Positions 35,136-42,688 of a DNA stretch of 64,000 nt are shown here, piece after piece. The stretch covers positions 372,001 to 436,000 of the forward strand of contig JALTJN010000362.1 in assembly GCA_027076405.1 (NCBI GenBank), in the 5' to 3' direction. The notes beneath the pieces were generated by a model. The model had not been told where the DNA came from, searched no databases, and was given only the letters and a program-made list of their open reading frames with translations. Origin of the DNA: Chromatiales bacterium (lineage in GTDB: Bacteria; Pseudomonadota; Gammaproteobacteria; UBA6429). Both the position numbers and the translations under genes were made by a program. Position 1 is the first letter of the stretch; every line of letters begins with the position of its first letter.

Positions 35136-35930
35136 ATGTTTCCGGTTGATAAAAATTCACATGTGAATGAACTTCCCTTTGTTGCTCCCTGCCGAAGGCT
35201 GGATAAAAAAGCCCCTCTTCGCTGGTTAAAACTCGGCTGGCAGGATATTAAAACGGCACCTAAGCAGAGCTTAATTTATGGTTCAATTATTGTCTTATTG
35301 AGTTATATAGTGAGCTTAATGGTTTGGTTGTATGGTGGTTTGGGCTTGTTGGCAAGTTTATTATCAGGCTTTGTTTTTCTTGGGCCTGTGCTGGCGATTG
35401 GATTATATTCTATTAGTTGCCAGATACAGGCAGGCTTAAAGCCTCAACTGGGATATTGTTTGCGGGAGGGTAAACGCCACTTAAGCAATGAGCTTGTCTT
35501 TGCTGTCATTTTATCTGTTGTCTTTTTAGTCTGGGCGCGCGCAGCTTCAATGATTCATATTTTTTACCCTTCCACTTCAAATGCAGACTGGACGCAATTT
35601 GTCATTTTTCTTACTGTCGGTACTCTGGTTGGATCGATATTTTCTGCCATTATATTTTGTTTTAGCGCCTTTTCTTTACCGATGATTATGGATAGAAAAG
35701 TCGATGTCATAACGGCAGTGGTGACGAGTATTAATGCCGTTCTCAGAAACAGAATGGTACTTTATATTTGGGCGTGTATTATCGTTTTGATTGTCGCCAT
35801 TGGTTTTGCAACCGCATTTATCGGTTTTGTTGTTTTAATGCCGCTGGTGGGGCATGCTACATGGCATGCCTATCAGGAAACCATTGATTCAAGTGCCTGG
35901 CCAAAACATGCAAATATTAACGAAACTTGA
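35136..35930 (+). CDS. DUF2189 integral membrane protein
   Basis: 264 residues from ATG 35136, six bases after AGGGGG; ATG 35130 touches that sequence. About six membrane helices. DUF2189 signatures are WLKLGWQDIKTAPKQSLIYG near the N-terminus, FVFLGPVLAIGLYSISCQIQ, FSLPMIMDRKVDVITAVVTS and PLVGHATWHAY at the C-terminus. Genes of this family often lie beside cytochrome oxidase or nitric oxide genes, which fits the FNR-type box just upstream. Function unknown. Confidence 0.85.
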   Translation: MFPVDKNSHVNELPFVAPCRRLDKKAPLRWLKLGWQDIKTAPKQSLIYGSIIVLLSYIVSLMVWLYGGLGLLASLLSGFVFLGPVLAIGLYSISCQIQAGLKPQLGYCLREGKRHLSNELVFAVILSVVFLVWARAASMIHIFYPSTSNADWTQFVIFLTVGTLVGSIFSAIIFCFSAFSLPMIMDRKVDVITAVVTSINAVLRNRMVLYIWACIIVLIVAIGFATAFIGFVVLMPLVGHATWHAYQETIDSSAWPKHANINET

Positions 35931-35954
35931 TAGCTTAGTGTTAAACTAAGCATC

Positions 35955-36506
35955 ATGTTAGAACAGACTATTGACATTCCCCCTATCTCATCTGCTTTAC
36001 AGCAACGAGTCATAAAGAAAACGCATTCTTTATTTATTACTGCCTCCGAGTATTTTCAGCATTCTTTTCCGGCCATTCCGGTTTTATTTGATTTAAGCGG
36101 CAAAGCTGCCGGTATGTACCGTGTAAAAGCCGGGCAGCGGGTCATTCGCTATAATCCTTATGTGTTTTCAAAATATTTTGATGATAATTTTAAAGAAACA
36201 ATTCCTCATGAAGTTGCTCATTATATTACCGATGAAATGTTTGGCTTAAGAAATATTAGACCACATGGTGACGAGTGGAAATCTGTTATGAGCATTTTTG
36301 GCGTTGTTGCCAATCGTACTGCCGATTATGATTTAACGGGGCTGCCGGTACGGAATTTTAAAAAATTTATATATTCTTGCGGCTGTCAGAATTTTGAATT
36401 AACCAGCAGGCGACATAATAAAATTTTACGCGGAGCAGGGAGTTATATGTGTCAGGATTGTGGCAGTAAATTAGTGTTTGTAAAAAAACAAAAGAGTACA
36501 GGTTAA
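35955..36506 (+). CDS. sprT: SprT-family zinc metalloprotease-like protein
   Basis: 183 residues. The zinc-protease motif HEVAHYI is intact, with HGDEW downstream supplying the third ligand region, and a C-terminal zinc ribbon CGCQNFEL ... YMCQDCGSKL. It is related to the eukaryotic SPRTN proteases of DNA-protein crosslinks; bacterial SprT is little studied. It begins a tight rightward group of six genes. Confidence 0.88.
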   Translation: MLEQTIDIPPISSALQQRVIKKTHSLFITASEYFQHSFPAIPVLFDLSGKAAGMYRVKAGQRVIRYNPYVFSKYFDDNFKETIPHEVAHYITDEMFGLRNIRPHGDEWKSVMSIFGVVANRTADYDLTGLPVRNFKKFIYSCGCQNFELTSRRHNKILRGAGSYMCQDCGSKLVFVKKQKSTG

Positions 36507-36510
36507 GTTT

Positions 36511-36753
36511 ATGCGCGGTTTTGTACCTCCTGATCCCTATACCAAAGTGTCTGAAGAGCATTTTGCTATTGTCTATGTGCCAAAACGAAGTCGAAACCGT
36601 TTCCCTAAAGGCTGTGTCGAAGTGGTGAACTCAAAAGAACAGGCACTTACACAAGCGAATGCAGATAAAAAGTTATTTGCTGCCCGCGTGCTTGGGCCGT
36701 CAAAATCATCTGAAGGGCAGTATATTTATTATTTAGTAGAATGGCTGGACTAA
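36511..36753 (+). CDS. Uncharacterised small protein
   Basis: 80 residues, soluble, with FVPPDPYTKVSEEHFAIVYV, a basic patch KRSRNRFPKGC and a C-terminal YIYYLVEWLD. I do not recognise the family. It lies four bases after sprT and its stop overlaps the ycgN start (TAATG), so it is clearly part of the operon. Confidence 0.65.
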   Translation: MRGFVPPDPYTKVSEEHFAIVYVPKRSRNRFPKGCVEVVNSKEQALTQANADKKLFAARVLGPSKSSEGQYIYYLVEWLD

Positions 36754-37199
36754 TGCAGGATAAATTCTGGGAAACAAAAAAACTGTTTGAAATGACAGCA
36801 AAAGAATGGGAGTCATTGTGTGATGGTTGTGGCCGCTGTTGTTTAAATAAACTTGAAGACGAAGATACCGGCGAAATTTATTTTACTAATGTTACCTGCA
36901 AGCTACTCGATAGTGAAAAATGCTGTTGTACTGATTATGAAAATCGTGAAGTAAGTATGCCGGATTGTATGATTTTAAGTGTTGATAATAAAGCTGCTCT
37001 GGAAGTCATGCCTTCAACATGCGCTTACCGCTTATTACAATTAGGCAAGCCTTTACCAAAGTGGCACCCTTTAATCACAGGCAATAAAGAAAGTGTTATT
37101 GAAGCCGGTATATCTGTTTCCGGAAAAGTTGTTTCCGAAGAACATATTCATTACACACAACTGCCCGAACATTTAATAAACTGGATAACAACAAAATAG
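36753..37199 (+). CDS. ycgN: YcgN-family cysteine-cluster protein
   Basis: 148 residues from the ATG in TAATG at 36753, matching the conserved start before FWETKKLFEMT. An alternative ATG at 36741 adds four residues. The Cys cluster is CDGCGRCCLNKLEDEDTGEI, then TCKLLDSEKCCCTDY and MPDCMIL, which may bind iron-sulfur or zinc. YcgN (UPF0260) has no established biochemical function. It follows an unknown small gene with overlapping codons. Confidence 0.92.
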   Translation: MQDKFWETKKLFEMTAKEWESLCDGCGRCCLNKLEDEDTGEIYFTNVTCKLLDSEKCCCTDYENREVSMPDCMILSVDNKAALEVMPSTCAYRLLQLGKPLPKWHPLITGNKESVIEAGISVSGKVVSEEHIHYTQLPEHLINWITTK

Positions 37200-37217
37200 T
37201 TTAACAGGAATAAAGTT

Positions 37218-37544
37218 ATGAATGATGCATCACTTCAAACTGATGAAGAATTACGCGCTCACTTGCATGGTGAGACCAGTAAACTCCCCTGGCAAGAATT
37301 GGAAAAACATTTTGCTCGAGGCGTTTTATTTAAAGTGGAAAAAGGTTTGGATATTCTGGATGTTGCTATCGTAATGGCTCGTGATGATAAAGATAGTTTG
37401 AAACAATGGATTGATAAAGGTAGCGTTGTAGCTGTAGAAACAGCAGATGCAAAACTGTGGCATGAAACTTCGGCCAGCTTATGGACTGTAGTTGTTGCCC
37501 CCTTCATACTGGTACAAGAAACAGCTCGGAAACTGGACTCCTGA
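37218..37544 (+). CDS. DUF2288 family protein
   Basis: 108 residues with the DUF2288 pattern: TSKLPWQELEKHFARGVLF, VDxG-like EKGLDILDVAIVMARDD and WIDKGSVVAV. Function unknown; common in gammaproteobacteria and cyanobacteria. AGGA (TTTAACAGGAATAAAG) precedes the ATG. It ends one base before the HIT gene start. Confidence 0.85.
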   Translation: MNDASLQTDEELRAHLHGETSKLPWQELEKHFARGVLFKVEKGLDILDVAIVMARDDKDSLKQWIDKGSVVAVETADAKLWHETSASLWTVVVAPFILVQETARKLDS

Positions 37545-37545
37545 A

Positions 37546-37974
37546 ATGACTAAACTGGATTCTCGCCTGTTAAATGATTGTGAAGTGATTGGCAGGTTTA
37601 AATTATGTCATGTTTTGTTAATGGGTGATGCCAATTATCCCTGGTGTATTCTTGTACCGGATCGCGAAGGTGTGACTGAAGTTTTTGAACTTTCCGCCGA
37701 GGATCAAATACAGCTGAACAAAGAATCGAATGCATTATTAGAATATCTTAAAGAGCACTTTAGCGCAGATAAAATGAACGTAGCAGCATTGGGGAATGTT
37801 GTGTCACAGTTACATGTTCATCATATTGTGCGTTATACCAATGATATTTCATGGCCAAAGCCGATATGGGGAGCTTTTCCTGTCAGACAATATAACGAGG
37901 CGGAGTTAAAGCGGTTGTCGACAGAATTAAGCCAGGGTTTTAGTCTGCTGGGTTTAGGTTTTCAACCTAAGTGA
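37546..37974 (+). CDS. HIT-domain protein
   Basis: 142 residues from ATG 37546, one base after the DUF2288 stop. The histidine-triad segment is SQLHVHHIVRY, where the first His of HxHxH is Gln, as in many bacterial Ap4A hydrolase-like members, and the catalytic His remains. Other marks are LLMGDANYPWCILVPDR and WPKPIWGAFP. It probably hydrolyses a nucleotide phosphoramide or dinucleotide. Its stop overlaps the next start (GTGA). Confidence 0.88.
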   Translation: MTKLDSRLLNDCEVIGRFKLCHVLLMGDANYPWCILVPDREGVTEVFELSAEDQIQLNKESNALLEYLKEHFSADKMNVAALGNVVSQLHVHHIVRYTNDISWPKPIWGAFPVRQYNEAELKRLSTELSQGFSLLGLGFQPK

Positions 37975-38240
37975 CAACAAAAAAACAACAAGCTGGCTGG
38001 TTGGTTTATATTTTAGAGTGCAGTGACAATACGCTCTATACCGGTATTACAACAAATCTTGAAAAACGGATTGAGCAACACAATGTTGGAGCAGACGGGG
38101 CGAAATATACACGGGTACGTCGACCGGTAAAATGTGTTTATCAGGAACCGCAAAAAAACAGAAGTGAAGCAACAAAACGCGAAATGGCAATTAAGAAATT
38201 AAGCAGAGTTAAGAAATTACAGTTGATCAATAAAGTGTGA
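37971..38240 (+). CDS. GIY-YIG nuclease-superfamily protein (YhbQ type)
   Basis: 89 residues starting at GTG 37971 in a GTGA overlap with the HIT gene. The GIY-YIG motif is VYILECSDNTLYTGITTNLE, followed by RIEQHN and KREMAIKKLSR. This single-domain type (UPF0213) has DNA-binding or nuclease activity in some members. It is the last gene of the sprT operon. Confidence 0.9.
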   Translation: MTTKKQQAGWLVYILECSDNTLYTGITTNLEKRIEQHNVGADGAKYTRVRRPVKCVYQEPQKNRSEATKREMAIKKLSRVKKLQLINKV

Positions 38241-38296
38241 TTTTTTATGCTTTTTTATTCAGATTAAACAATTAATCAGAAAGAGTGGAACTTACT

Positions 38297-39505
38297 ATGG
38301 TTGAAGCTGCTATACAAAAAATTAAAACGGATAAGTTTATCGTTTTATTATCGTTATTTTCTATTTTGGCATTATCTTTATTTTTACAAAATGAATTTAA
38401 TCTTAAACAGGCTTTACTTTTTCTGACCGGAATTGGCTTTGGTTTATCTCTTATGTATGCCATGTTTGGTTTTACTGGTGGTTGGCGTGCTTTTATTCGT
38501 TCGCGGCGAAGTGTGGGGGTACGGGCACAAATCTTGTTACTCGCGTTATCTTCTTTGCTATTTTTTCCTATTGTAGGCAAAGCTTTTCCTGAATTAACAG
38601 CACATGCGGCTCTAGGTCAGGTTGGTGTCTCGGTTATTGTCGGTGCTTTTTTATTTGGCATTGGCATGCAGCTTGGTGGTGGTTGTGGTTCCGGTACTTT
38701 GTACACCGTCGGGCAAGGGCAGACTGATATGCTGATCACAATCAGTTTTTTTGTTGTTGGTGCTTTACTTGGGTCTTATCATTTACCGTGGTGGCTAAGT
38801 CTGCCAAATATTGGCAAGGTTTCTTTGATTTCTGAAATGGGCGGATGGATACCCGCACTGTTATTACAGCTTGCCGTACTATTATTGTTATATCGTTTTG
38901 TTGCATCTCGCGAGAAAAAACGCCATGGTCGCTTACAGAATTTTTCGGCGAAAATAAAGCATGAAAATTTTCTTAACCAATTAATTTATGGCCCCTGGCC
39001 GATATGGTGGGGAGTTATTGGTTTAAGTGTCTTTGGTTTAGCGACCTTACTTTTGGCAGGTTATCCCTGGTCTATTACCTTTGCTTATGGATTATGGGGG
39101 GCAAAAATCTGGTCTGCCCTCGGTGGTGATGTTGCCAGTTGGGCATACTGGTCAGGGGGTTATCCCGCCAAGGCGCTTAATCAAAGTGTTTTGGCAGATA
39201 TCACCTCGATTATGGATTTTGGAATTATCTTTGGTGCCATGCTGGCAGCTGCCTTAGCCGGTAAGTATGCACCGGAAGGTAAAGTAATACCTAAACGGGT
39301 TTTAACCGCAGTCATTGGTGGCTTGTTACTGGGGTATGGCTCACGATTAGCTTTTGGATGTAATATTGGTGCCATGCTGGGTGGTATTGCATCAGGTAGT
39401 TTGCATGGCTGGCTGTGGCTGGTGGCAGCGTTCAGTGGCGGTATAGTGGGTGTCAAGATTCGCGTCTGGATGAAGTTTGATAAACCTTATGGTAAAGCAT
39501 CATGA
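38297..39505 (+). CDS. YeeE/YedE-family transporter (thiosulfate/sulfur transport)
   Basis: 402 residues from ATG 38297; GTG 38285 lies within the GAGTGGA ribosome site. About nine or ten membrane helices in two similar halves. Each half keeps the Cys-containing pore motif of the family: GMQLGGGCGSGTLYTVGQG and SRLAFGCNIGAMLGGIASG. The studied member TsuA imports thiosulfate through such cysteines. It overlaps the next gene by four bases (ATGA), and an exported rhodanese follows, so it probably moves thiosulfate or another sulfane-sulfur species. Confidence 0.9.
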   Translation: MVEAAIQKIKTDKFIVLLSLFSILALSLFLQNEFNLKQALLFLTGIGFGLSLMYAMFGFTGGWRAFIRSRRSVGVRAQILLLALSSLLFFPIVGKAFPELTAHAALGQVGVSVIVGAFLFGIGMQLGGGCGSGTLYTVGQGQTDMLITISFFVVGALLGSYHLPWWLSLPNIGKVSLISEMGGWIPALLLQLAVLLLLYRFVASREKKRHGRLQNFSAKIKHENFLNQLIYGPWPIWWGVIGLSVFGLATLLLAGYPWSITFAYGLWGAKIWSALGGDVASWAYWSGGYPAKALNQSVLADITSIMDFGIIFGAMLAAALAGKYAPEGKVIPKRVLTAVIGGLLLGYGSRLAFGCNIGAMLGGIASGSLHGWLWLVAAFSGGIVGVKIRVWMKFDKPYGKAS

Positions 39506-39762
39506 AAAAAACTAATCGTTTCATTGTTGGTTCTGCATTTTCTCTCGCCGCCATTGCGGTAGCAATAGACCATACGCAACATCGTTTACCGGAACCGGTT
39601 GCCACAACTCAAGAACAAATTCTTAGTGATGATGTTGATGAAAGCCCGTGTGGCTTAACTTCCGAATCTCCCTGTTCTTTGGATGATGAAAGTAGCTCAC
39701 CCTGTTCACTGGATTCTGGCGATGATGACTCGGAAAGCTCGCCTTGTGGTTTAGGTGGCTAA
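39502..39762 (+). CDS. Secreted or anchored peptide with four SPC repeats
   Basis: 86 residues. The basic start and hydrophobic stretch (residues 7-22) look like a signal peptide or anchor. The rest is acidic and contains four copies of SPC[G/S]L, with Cys at 50, 58, 68 and 82: ESPCGL, ESPCSL, SSPCSL and SSPCGL. I do not recognise the family. The four cysteines are the only ones and sit in flexible Asp/Ser-rich linkers, suited to metal or persulfide binding. The start overlaps the YeeE stop (ATGA), so the two proteins are probably made together. Confidence 0.7.
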   Translation: MKKTNRFIVGSAFSLAAIAVAIDHTQHRLPEPVATTQEQILSDDVDESPCGLTSESPCSLDDESSSPCSLDSGDDDSESSPCGLGG

Positions 39763-40384
39763 TCCTGTTAAGCAACAGGTTAGCGCAAGAGATGCTCTGG
39801 CGACATGTTTGCTGGAAATGGCAGCAGCGGAAACCAATCCGGTTTTACAGGTTATTAATCTGGATCAGCCATTACAGGAAAATAAAAAATATCCGGCGGA
39901 TTTATTGCGCTTTAATCAGTCTGGTTGGCGGGCTTATTACCACTGTCATCCTGCAAACCGGGCAGGTAATCATCGTTTTAAAGGTGAGCATGGACATTTC
40001 CATCTCTTTGTACAAACAAATAGTAAGCCGAAAAAATGGAGTCATGTTGCTGCAATAGCAATGGACTCTATGGGGCAGCCACTGGGCTGGTTTACCGTAA
40101 ACCATTGGGTGACCGGTGAAGTATGGGAAAGAGCAGATACTTTAATTCGCTTATTAAAATCAATACCCTATACTCAACCTGTTAGTCTGGTTGAAAGATG
40201 GTTGTTATCAATCCTTGCTCTAAGCCATAACAAGCTGAAAGCACTTCTGCTTGAGCGAGATGAAATTTTGAAACAGCATGAGTTAAAAAATGATGATGCT
40301 AAACAGGATAGAGAAATTTATTTATTATCCGAAATACCTGTTAATTTAATGAGTTTATTAAATGTAGGTCAGAATAAAAACTGA
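39755..40384 (+). CDS. Uncharacterised His-rich protein in the sulfur cluster
   Basis: 209 residues if GTG 39755 is used, which overlaps the SPC-repeat gene by eight bases; an ATG at 39818 is possible but would cut a helix that looks genuine. The central region has WRAYYHCHPANR, then GEHGHFHLFVQ, a set of His/Glu/Cys residues that could bind a metal. There is no signal peptide, so it is probably cytoplasmic. I cannot name the family with confidence. Operon position suggests a role with the YeeE transporter. Confidence 0.65.
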   Translation: MANPVKQQVSARDALATCLLEMAAAETNPVLQVINLDQPLQENKKYPADLLRFNQSGWRAYYHCHPANRAGNHRFKGEHGHFHLFVQTNSKPKKWSHVAAIAMDSMGQPLGWFTVNHWVTGEVWERADTLIRLLKSIPYTQPVSLVERWLLSILALSHNKLKALLLERDEILKQHELKNDDAKQDREIYLLSEIPVNLMSLLNVGQNKN

Positions 40385-40394
40385 TTTATATCAA
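40381..40394 (+). promoter_or_regulatory. FNR-like box of the rhodanese gene
   Basis: CTGATTTATATCAA differs from TTGAT-N4-ATCAA at one position. Its centre (40387.5) is exactly 32 bases before the centre of TATACT at 40417-40422. That is the spacing of class II FNR-activated promoters (box at -41.5), with a start near 40429. Confidence 0.6.
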
Positions 40395-40416
40395 GGTTGA
40401 AAAAAAGGTAAAGGAC

Positions 40417-40422
40417 TATACT
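40417..40422 (+). promoter_or_regulatory. -10 element of the rhodanese promoter
   Basis: TATACT, five of six matches to TATAAT, placed at -12 to -7 relative to the FNR-like box. No independent -35 box is needed in this promoter class. The leader would be about 40 bases and includes AAGGGA before ATG 40469. Confidence 0.55.
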
Positions 40423-40468
40423 TTAATTATTATATTCATTCTCACCATTGATAAAAGGGACGTGAAAA

Positions 40469-41443
40469 ATGAAAACACTAAAAATATTATTAATTTCTGT
40501 TATCGGCTTAATTGGAACAAATATAGCCTTTGCTGCCAGTGTCCCCGGGCCACTGGTTGAAACTGGCTGGTTAGCAAAAAATAAAAACAATGTTGTGATT
40601 CTGGAAATACGTAAAGATGTAAAAAGTTTTACAAAAAAACCGGTATTTAAAAAAAATAAAAAGTCCGGAAAATTAAAACTGAAAAAAGTTGCCGGACATA
40701 TTCCGGGTTCTATTTTAGTAAACTATAAAAAATTACGCGGTTCAAAGAACATCAATGGACGTAAAGTGCTTAAAATGCTGGTTGGTAAAACCGCCTTTGA
40801 AAAAGTCATGCAGTCAGCCGGAGTCAATAAAGACAGTGCTGTAGTTATTGTGTCAAAAGGACAGAGCAATGGTGATGTTACTATGGCGACTCGTTTTTAC
40901 TGGCAAATGAAATATTATGGTTTTGATAATATGGCAATTTTAAATGGTGGCTTGGCGCAATGGATTATTGACAAGCGAGCTGTCAGCACTAAAGCAACTA
41001 AAGCTAAAAAAGGAAACTGGGTTGCGACTGCAGAACGGAAGAAAATTCTGGCAAGCAGTAAAGATATTGAAGCCGCAATTAAAACAAACACACAATTAGT
41101 GGATACTCGTGCGATTAGTTTATATTTAGGTACATGGCGTAAAAAATCCTATGTCTTCGCAAATGGACATATTCCGGGTGCCAAGCCTTATCCAAACGAA
41201 TTACTAACCACAAAAATGCCAGCTAAATTTTTAAAAGCATCGGATTCAAAATCATTATTTAAACAGCTGGGTATTAATCCAGACAAAGAAGCTGTCACTT
41301 ATTGTAATAGCGGCCATCTGGCAAGCGGTAGCTGGTTTGTATTGAGTGAGTTGCTGGGAAATAAAAAAGTGAAGTTGTATGATGGTTCAATGCATCAATG
41401 GACATTAGAAAAACATCCGGTAACAAAGTTAAAAATGGAATAA
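40469..41443 (+). CDS. Exported two-domain rhodanese (thiosulfate sulfurtransferase)
   Basis: 324 residues. A signal peptide (MKTLKILLISVIGLIGTNIAFA) sends it to the periplasm. Two rhodanese domains follow (about 24-172 and 195-322). The first lacks a catalytic Cys; the second has C279 in the loop TYCNSGHLAS, the only Cys of the mature protein. Rhodanese motifs VAGHIPGSILVNY and ANGHIPGAKPYP mark each domain. It would transfer sulfane sulfur from thiosulfate or persulfides. The mature protein is very Lys-rich. It follows the YeeE cluster but has its own FNR-like promoter and terminator. Confidence 0.92.
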   Translation: MKTLKILLISVIGLIGTNIAFAASVPGPLVETGWLAKNKNNVVILEIRKDVKSFTKKPVFKKNKKSGKLKLKKVAGHIPGSILVNYKKLRGSKNINGRKVLKMLVGKTAFEKVMQSAGVNKDSAVVIVSKGQSNGDVTMATRFYWQMKYYGFDNMAILNGGLAQWIIDKRAVSTKATKAKKGNWVATAERKKILASSKDIEAAIKTNTQLVDTRAISLYLGTWRKKSYVFANGHIPGAKPYPNELLTTKMPAKFLKASDSKSLFKQLGINPDKEAVTYCNSGHLASGSWFVLSELLGNKKVKLYDGSMHQWTLEKHPVTKLKME

Positions 41444-41463
41444 GTTTATTACTGTTTTAATTA

Positions 41464-41505
41464 AAGCAGGACTTAATATTTTTATTGAGTTCTGCTTGAT
41501 TTTTT
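41464..41505 (+). terminator. rho-independent terminator of the rhodanese gene
   Basis: A 15-bp stem (AAGCAGGACTTAATA / TATTGAGTTCTGCTT, two G-T wobbles) with loop TTTT is followed by GATTTTTT, 20 bases after the stop codon. Confidence 0.88.
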
Positions 41506-41518
41506 GCGGTAGATTAAT

Positions 41519-42007
41519 ATGAAACAAATATTGGTTTTTGGTAATTCTGGCGCAGGAAAATCCACGTTAGCAAAAAAGTTAACAGAAAAATTTAATTTAA
41601 AACATCTGGACCTTGATACACTCGCCTGGCAGGATACTCAGCCGCCATCTCGAAAACCTTTGCGTGAAAGTTTTAAACTGCTTGATTCCTTCCTGTCTGC
41701 CAATAGTGGCTGGGTAATAGAAGGTGGTTATGCAGATTTATTACAATATGTCAGTACGAAAGCGAACGAGATTTTTTTCCTTAATCCCGACACAGAAATT
41801 TGCATTGAACATTGTAAACAAAGACCCTGGGAAGCACATAAATATTCATCAAAAGAAGCGCAGGATAAAAATCTGGAAATGTTAATTGACTGGGTGAAAA
41901 ATTATGAAACACGTGACAATGAGTTTTCCTTAAAATCTCATCGTGCTTTATTTGAGTTATTTGCGGGCAAAAAAACAGAAATCCTGCAAGAAGATTATAG
42001 TCTTTAA
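41519..42007 (+). CDS. Adenylate kinase-like P-loop protein
   Basis: 162 residues. P-loop FGNSGAGKST near the N-terminus, KHLDLDTLAWQ as the substrate-side Asp segment, and WVIEGGY. It resembles the small P-loop kinases annotated as shikimate-kinase-like or DNA topology modulation proteins, whose substrates are mostly unknown. The gene starts 76 bases after the rhodanese stop and converges on the UDG-like gene. Confidence 0.8.
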   Translation: MKQILVFGNSGAGKSTLAKKLTEKFNLKHLDLDTLAWQDTQPPSRKPLRESFKLLDSFLSANSGWVIEGGYADLLQYVSTKANEIFFLNPDTEICIEHCKQRPWEAHKYSSKEAQDKNLEMLIDWVKNYETRDNEFSLKSHRALFELFAGKKTEILQEDYSL

Positions 42008-42008
42008 T

Positions 42009-42617
42009 TTATCCTGTTAGTTTTTTCCATGCTGGGTGTTTTTGAATTAATTTTAAGGCATCCTGTAATAATGTTTTTCCCGGCTCTGTAATATGCCAGG
42101 TAGAGGCGCCGGATGGATGTGGTAAAGGTATTAAATCAACTGTTTTGTTATTTAGTGTTACTTGGTGAACTTGCCCAATCACTTCGGTAAGTCGTTTAAC
42201 TTCCAGAAACTGACTGATCGCCAGTTTTCCAACCGGGATAATAACTTCCGGTTGTAATAATTTATATTCCGTTTCGAGCCAATGTGAACAGGTTTTAATT
42301 TCGGTTAAATTAGGCACCCGGTCACCTCCACGGGGCTTTTTTCCGGGAAAACAACGGCATACAGCAGCCATATAAATTAAATTACGGAACTGTTCTTCAT
42401 CAACCCCCAGTTGATTAAACCATTTAAATAATGTTTTACCCGCCGTCCAGGCAAAAGGTTTGGGAATAAGAATTTCTTTATCACCGGGAGCCTGTCCAAT
42501 AAGCATAATGGATGAAGAAACAGGATTACCGGCAACAGGCGGGCCAAACATATCAGGGCATTGAGTACATCTTTTGAGTTTGCTTTGGTGTTGTTTGATT
42601 TTTGTTATTAGCGACAT
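42009..42617 (-). CDS. Uracil-DNA glycosylase-superfamily protein
   Basis: 202 residues of the type 4/5-like UDG group. The N-terminal Cys pair (KRCTQCPDMFG) and later AVCRCFPGKK and KTCSHWL may bind an iron-sulfur cluster. The active-site motifs are LIGQAPGDKE (motif A) and PLPHPSGAS (motif B). It probably removes uracil or a related base from DNA. It converges with the kinase gene, leaving one base between the stops. Confidence 0.85.
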   Translation of the reverse strand: MSLITKIKQHQSKLKRCTQCPDMFGPPVAGNPVSSSIMLIGQAPGDKEILIPKPFAWTAGKTLFKWFNQLGVDEEQFRNLIYMAAVCRCFPGKKPRGGDRVPNLTEIKTCSHWLETEYKLLQPEVIIPVGKLAISQFLEVKRLTEVIGQVHQVTLNNKTVDLIPLPHPSGASTWHITEPGKTLLQDALKLIQKHPAWKKLTG

Positions 42618-42688
42618 CGTTTTATTATATCTAAAAAGATATTCTCGTATACTATAGAAATATAAAATAATAACGATACTGGAATAGT

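Noticed and set aside
39744..40058. Alternative frame overlapping the His-rich gene
   Set aside because: The longer frame at 39755-40384 has a conserved-looking His/Glu core; the alternative is out of frame and unlike a folded protein.
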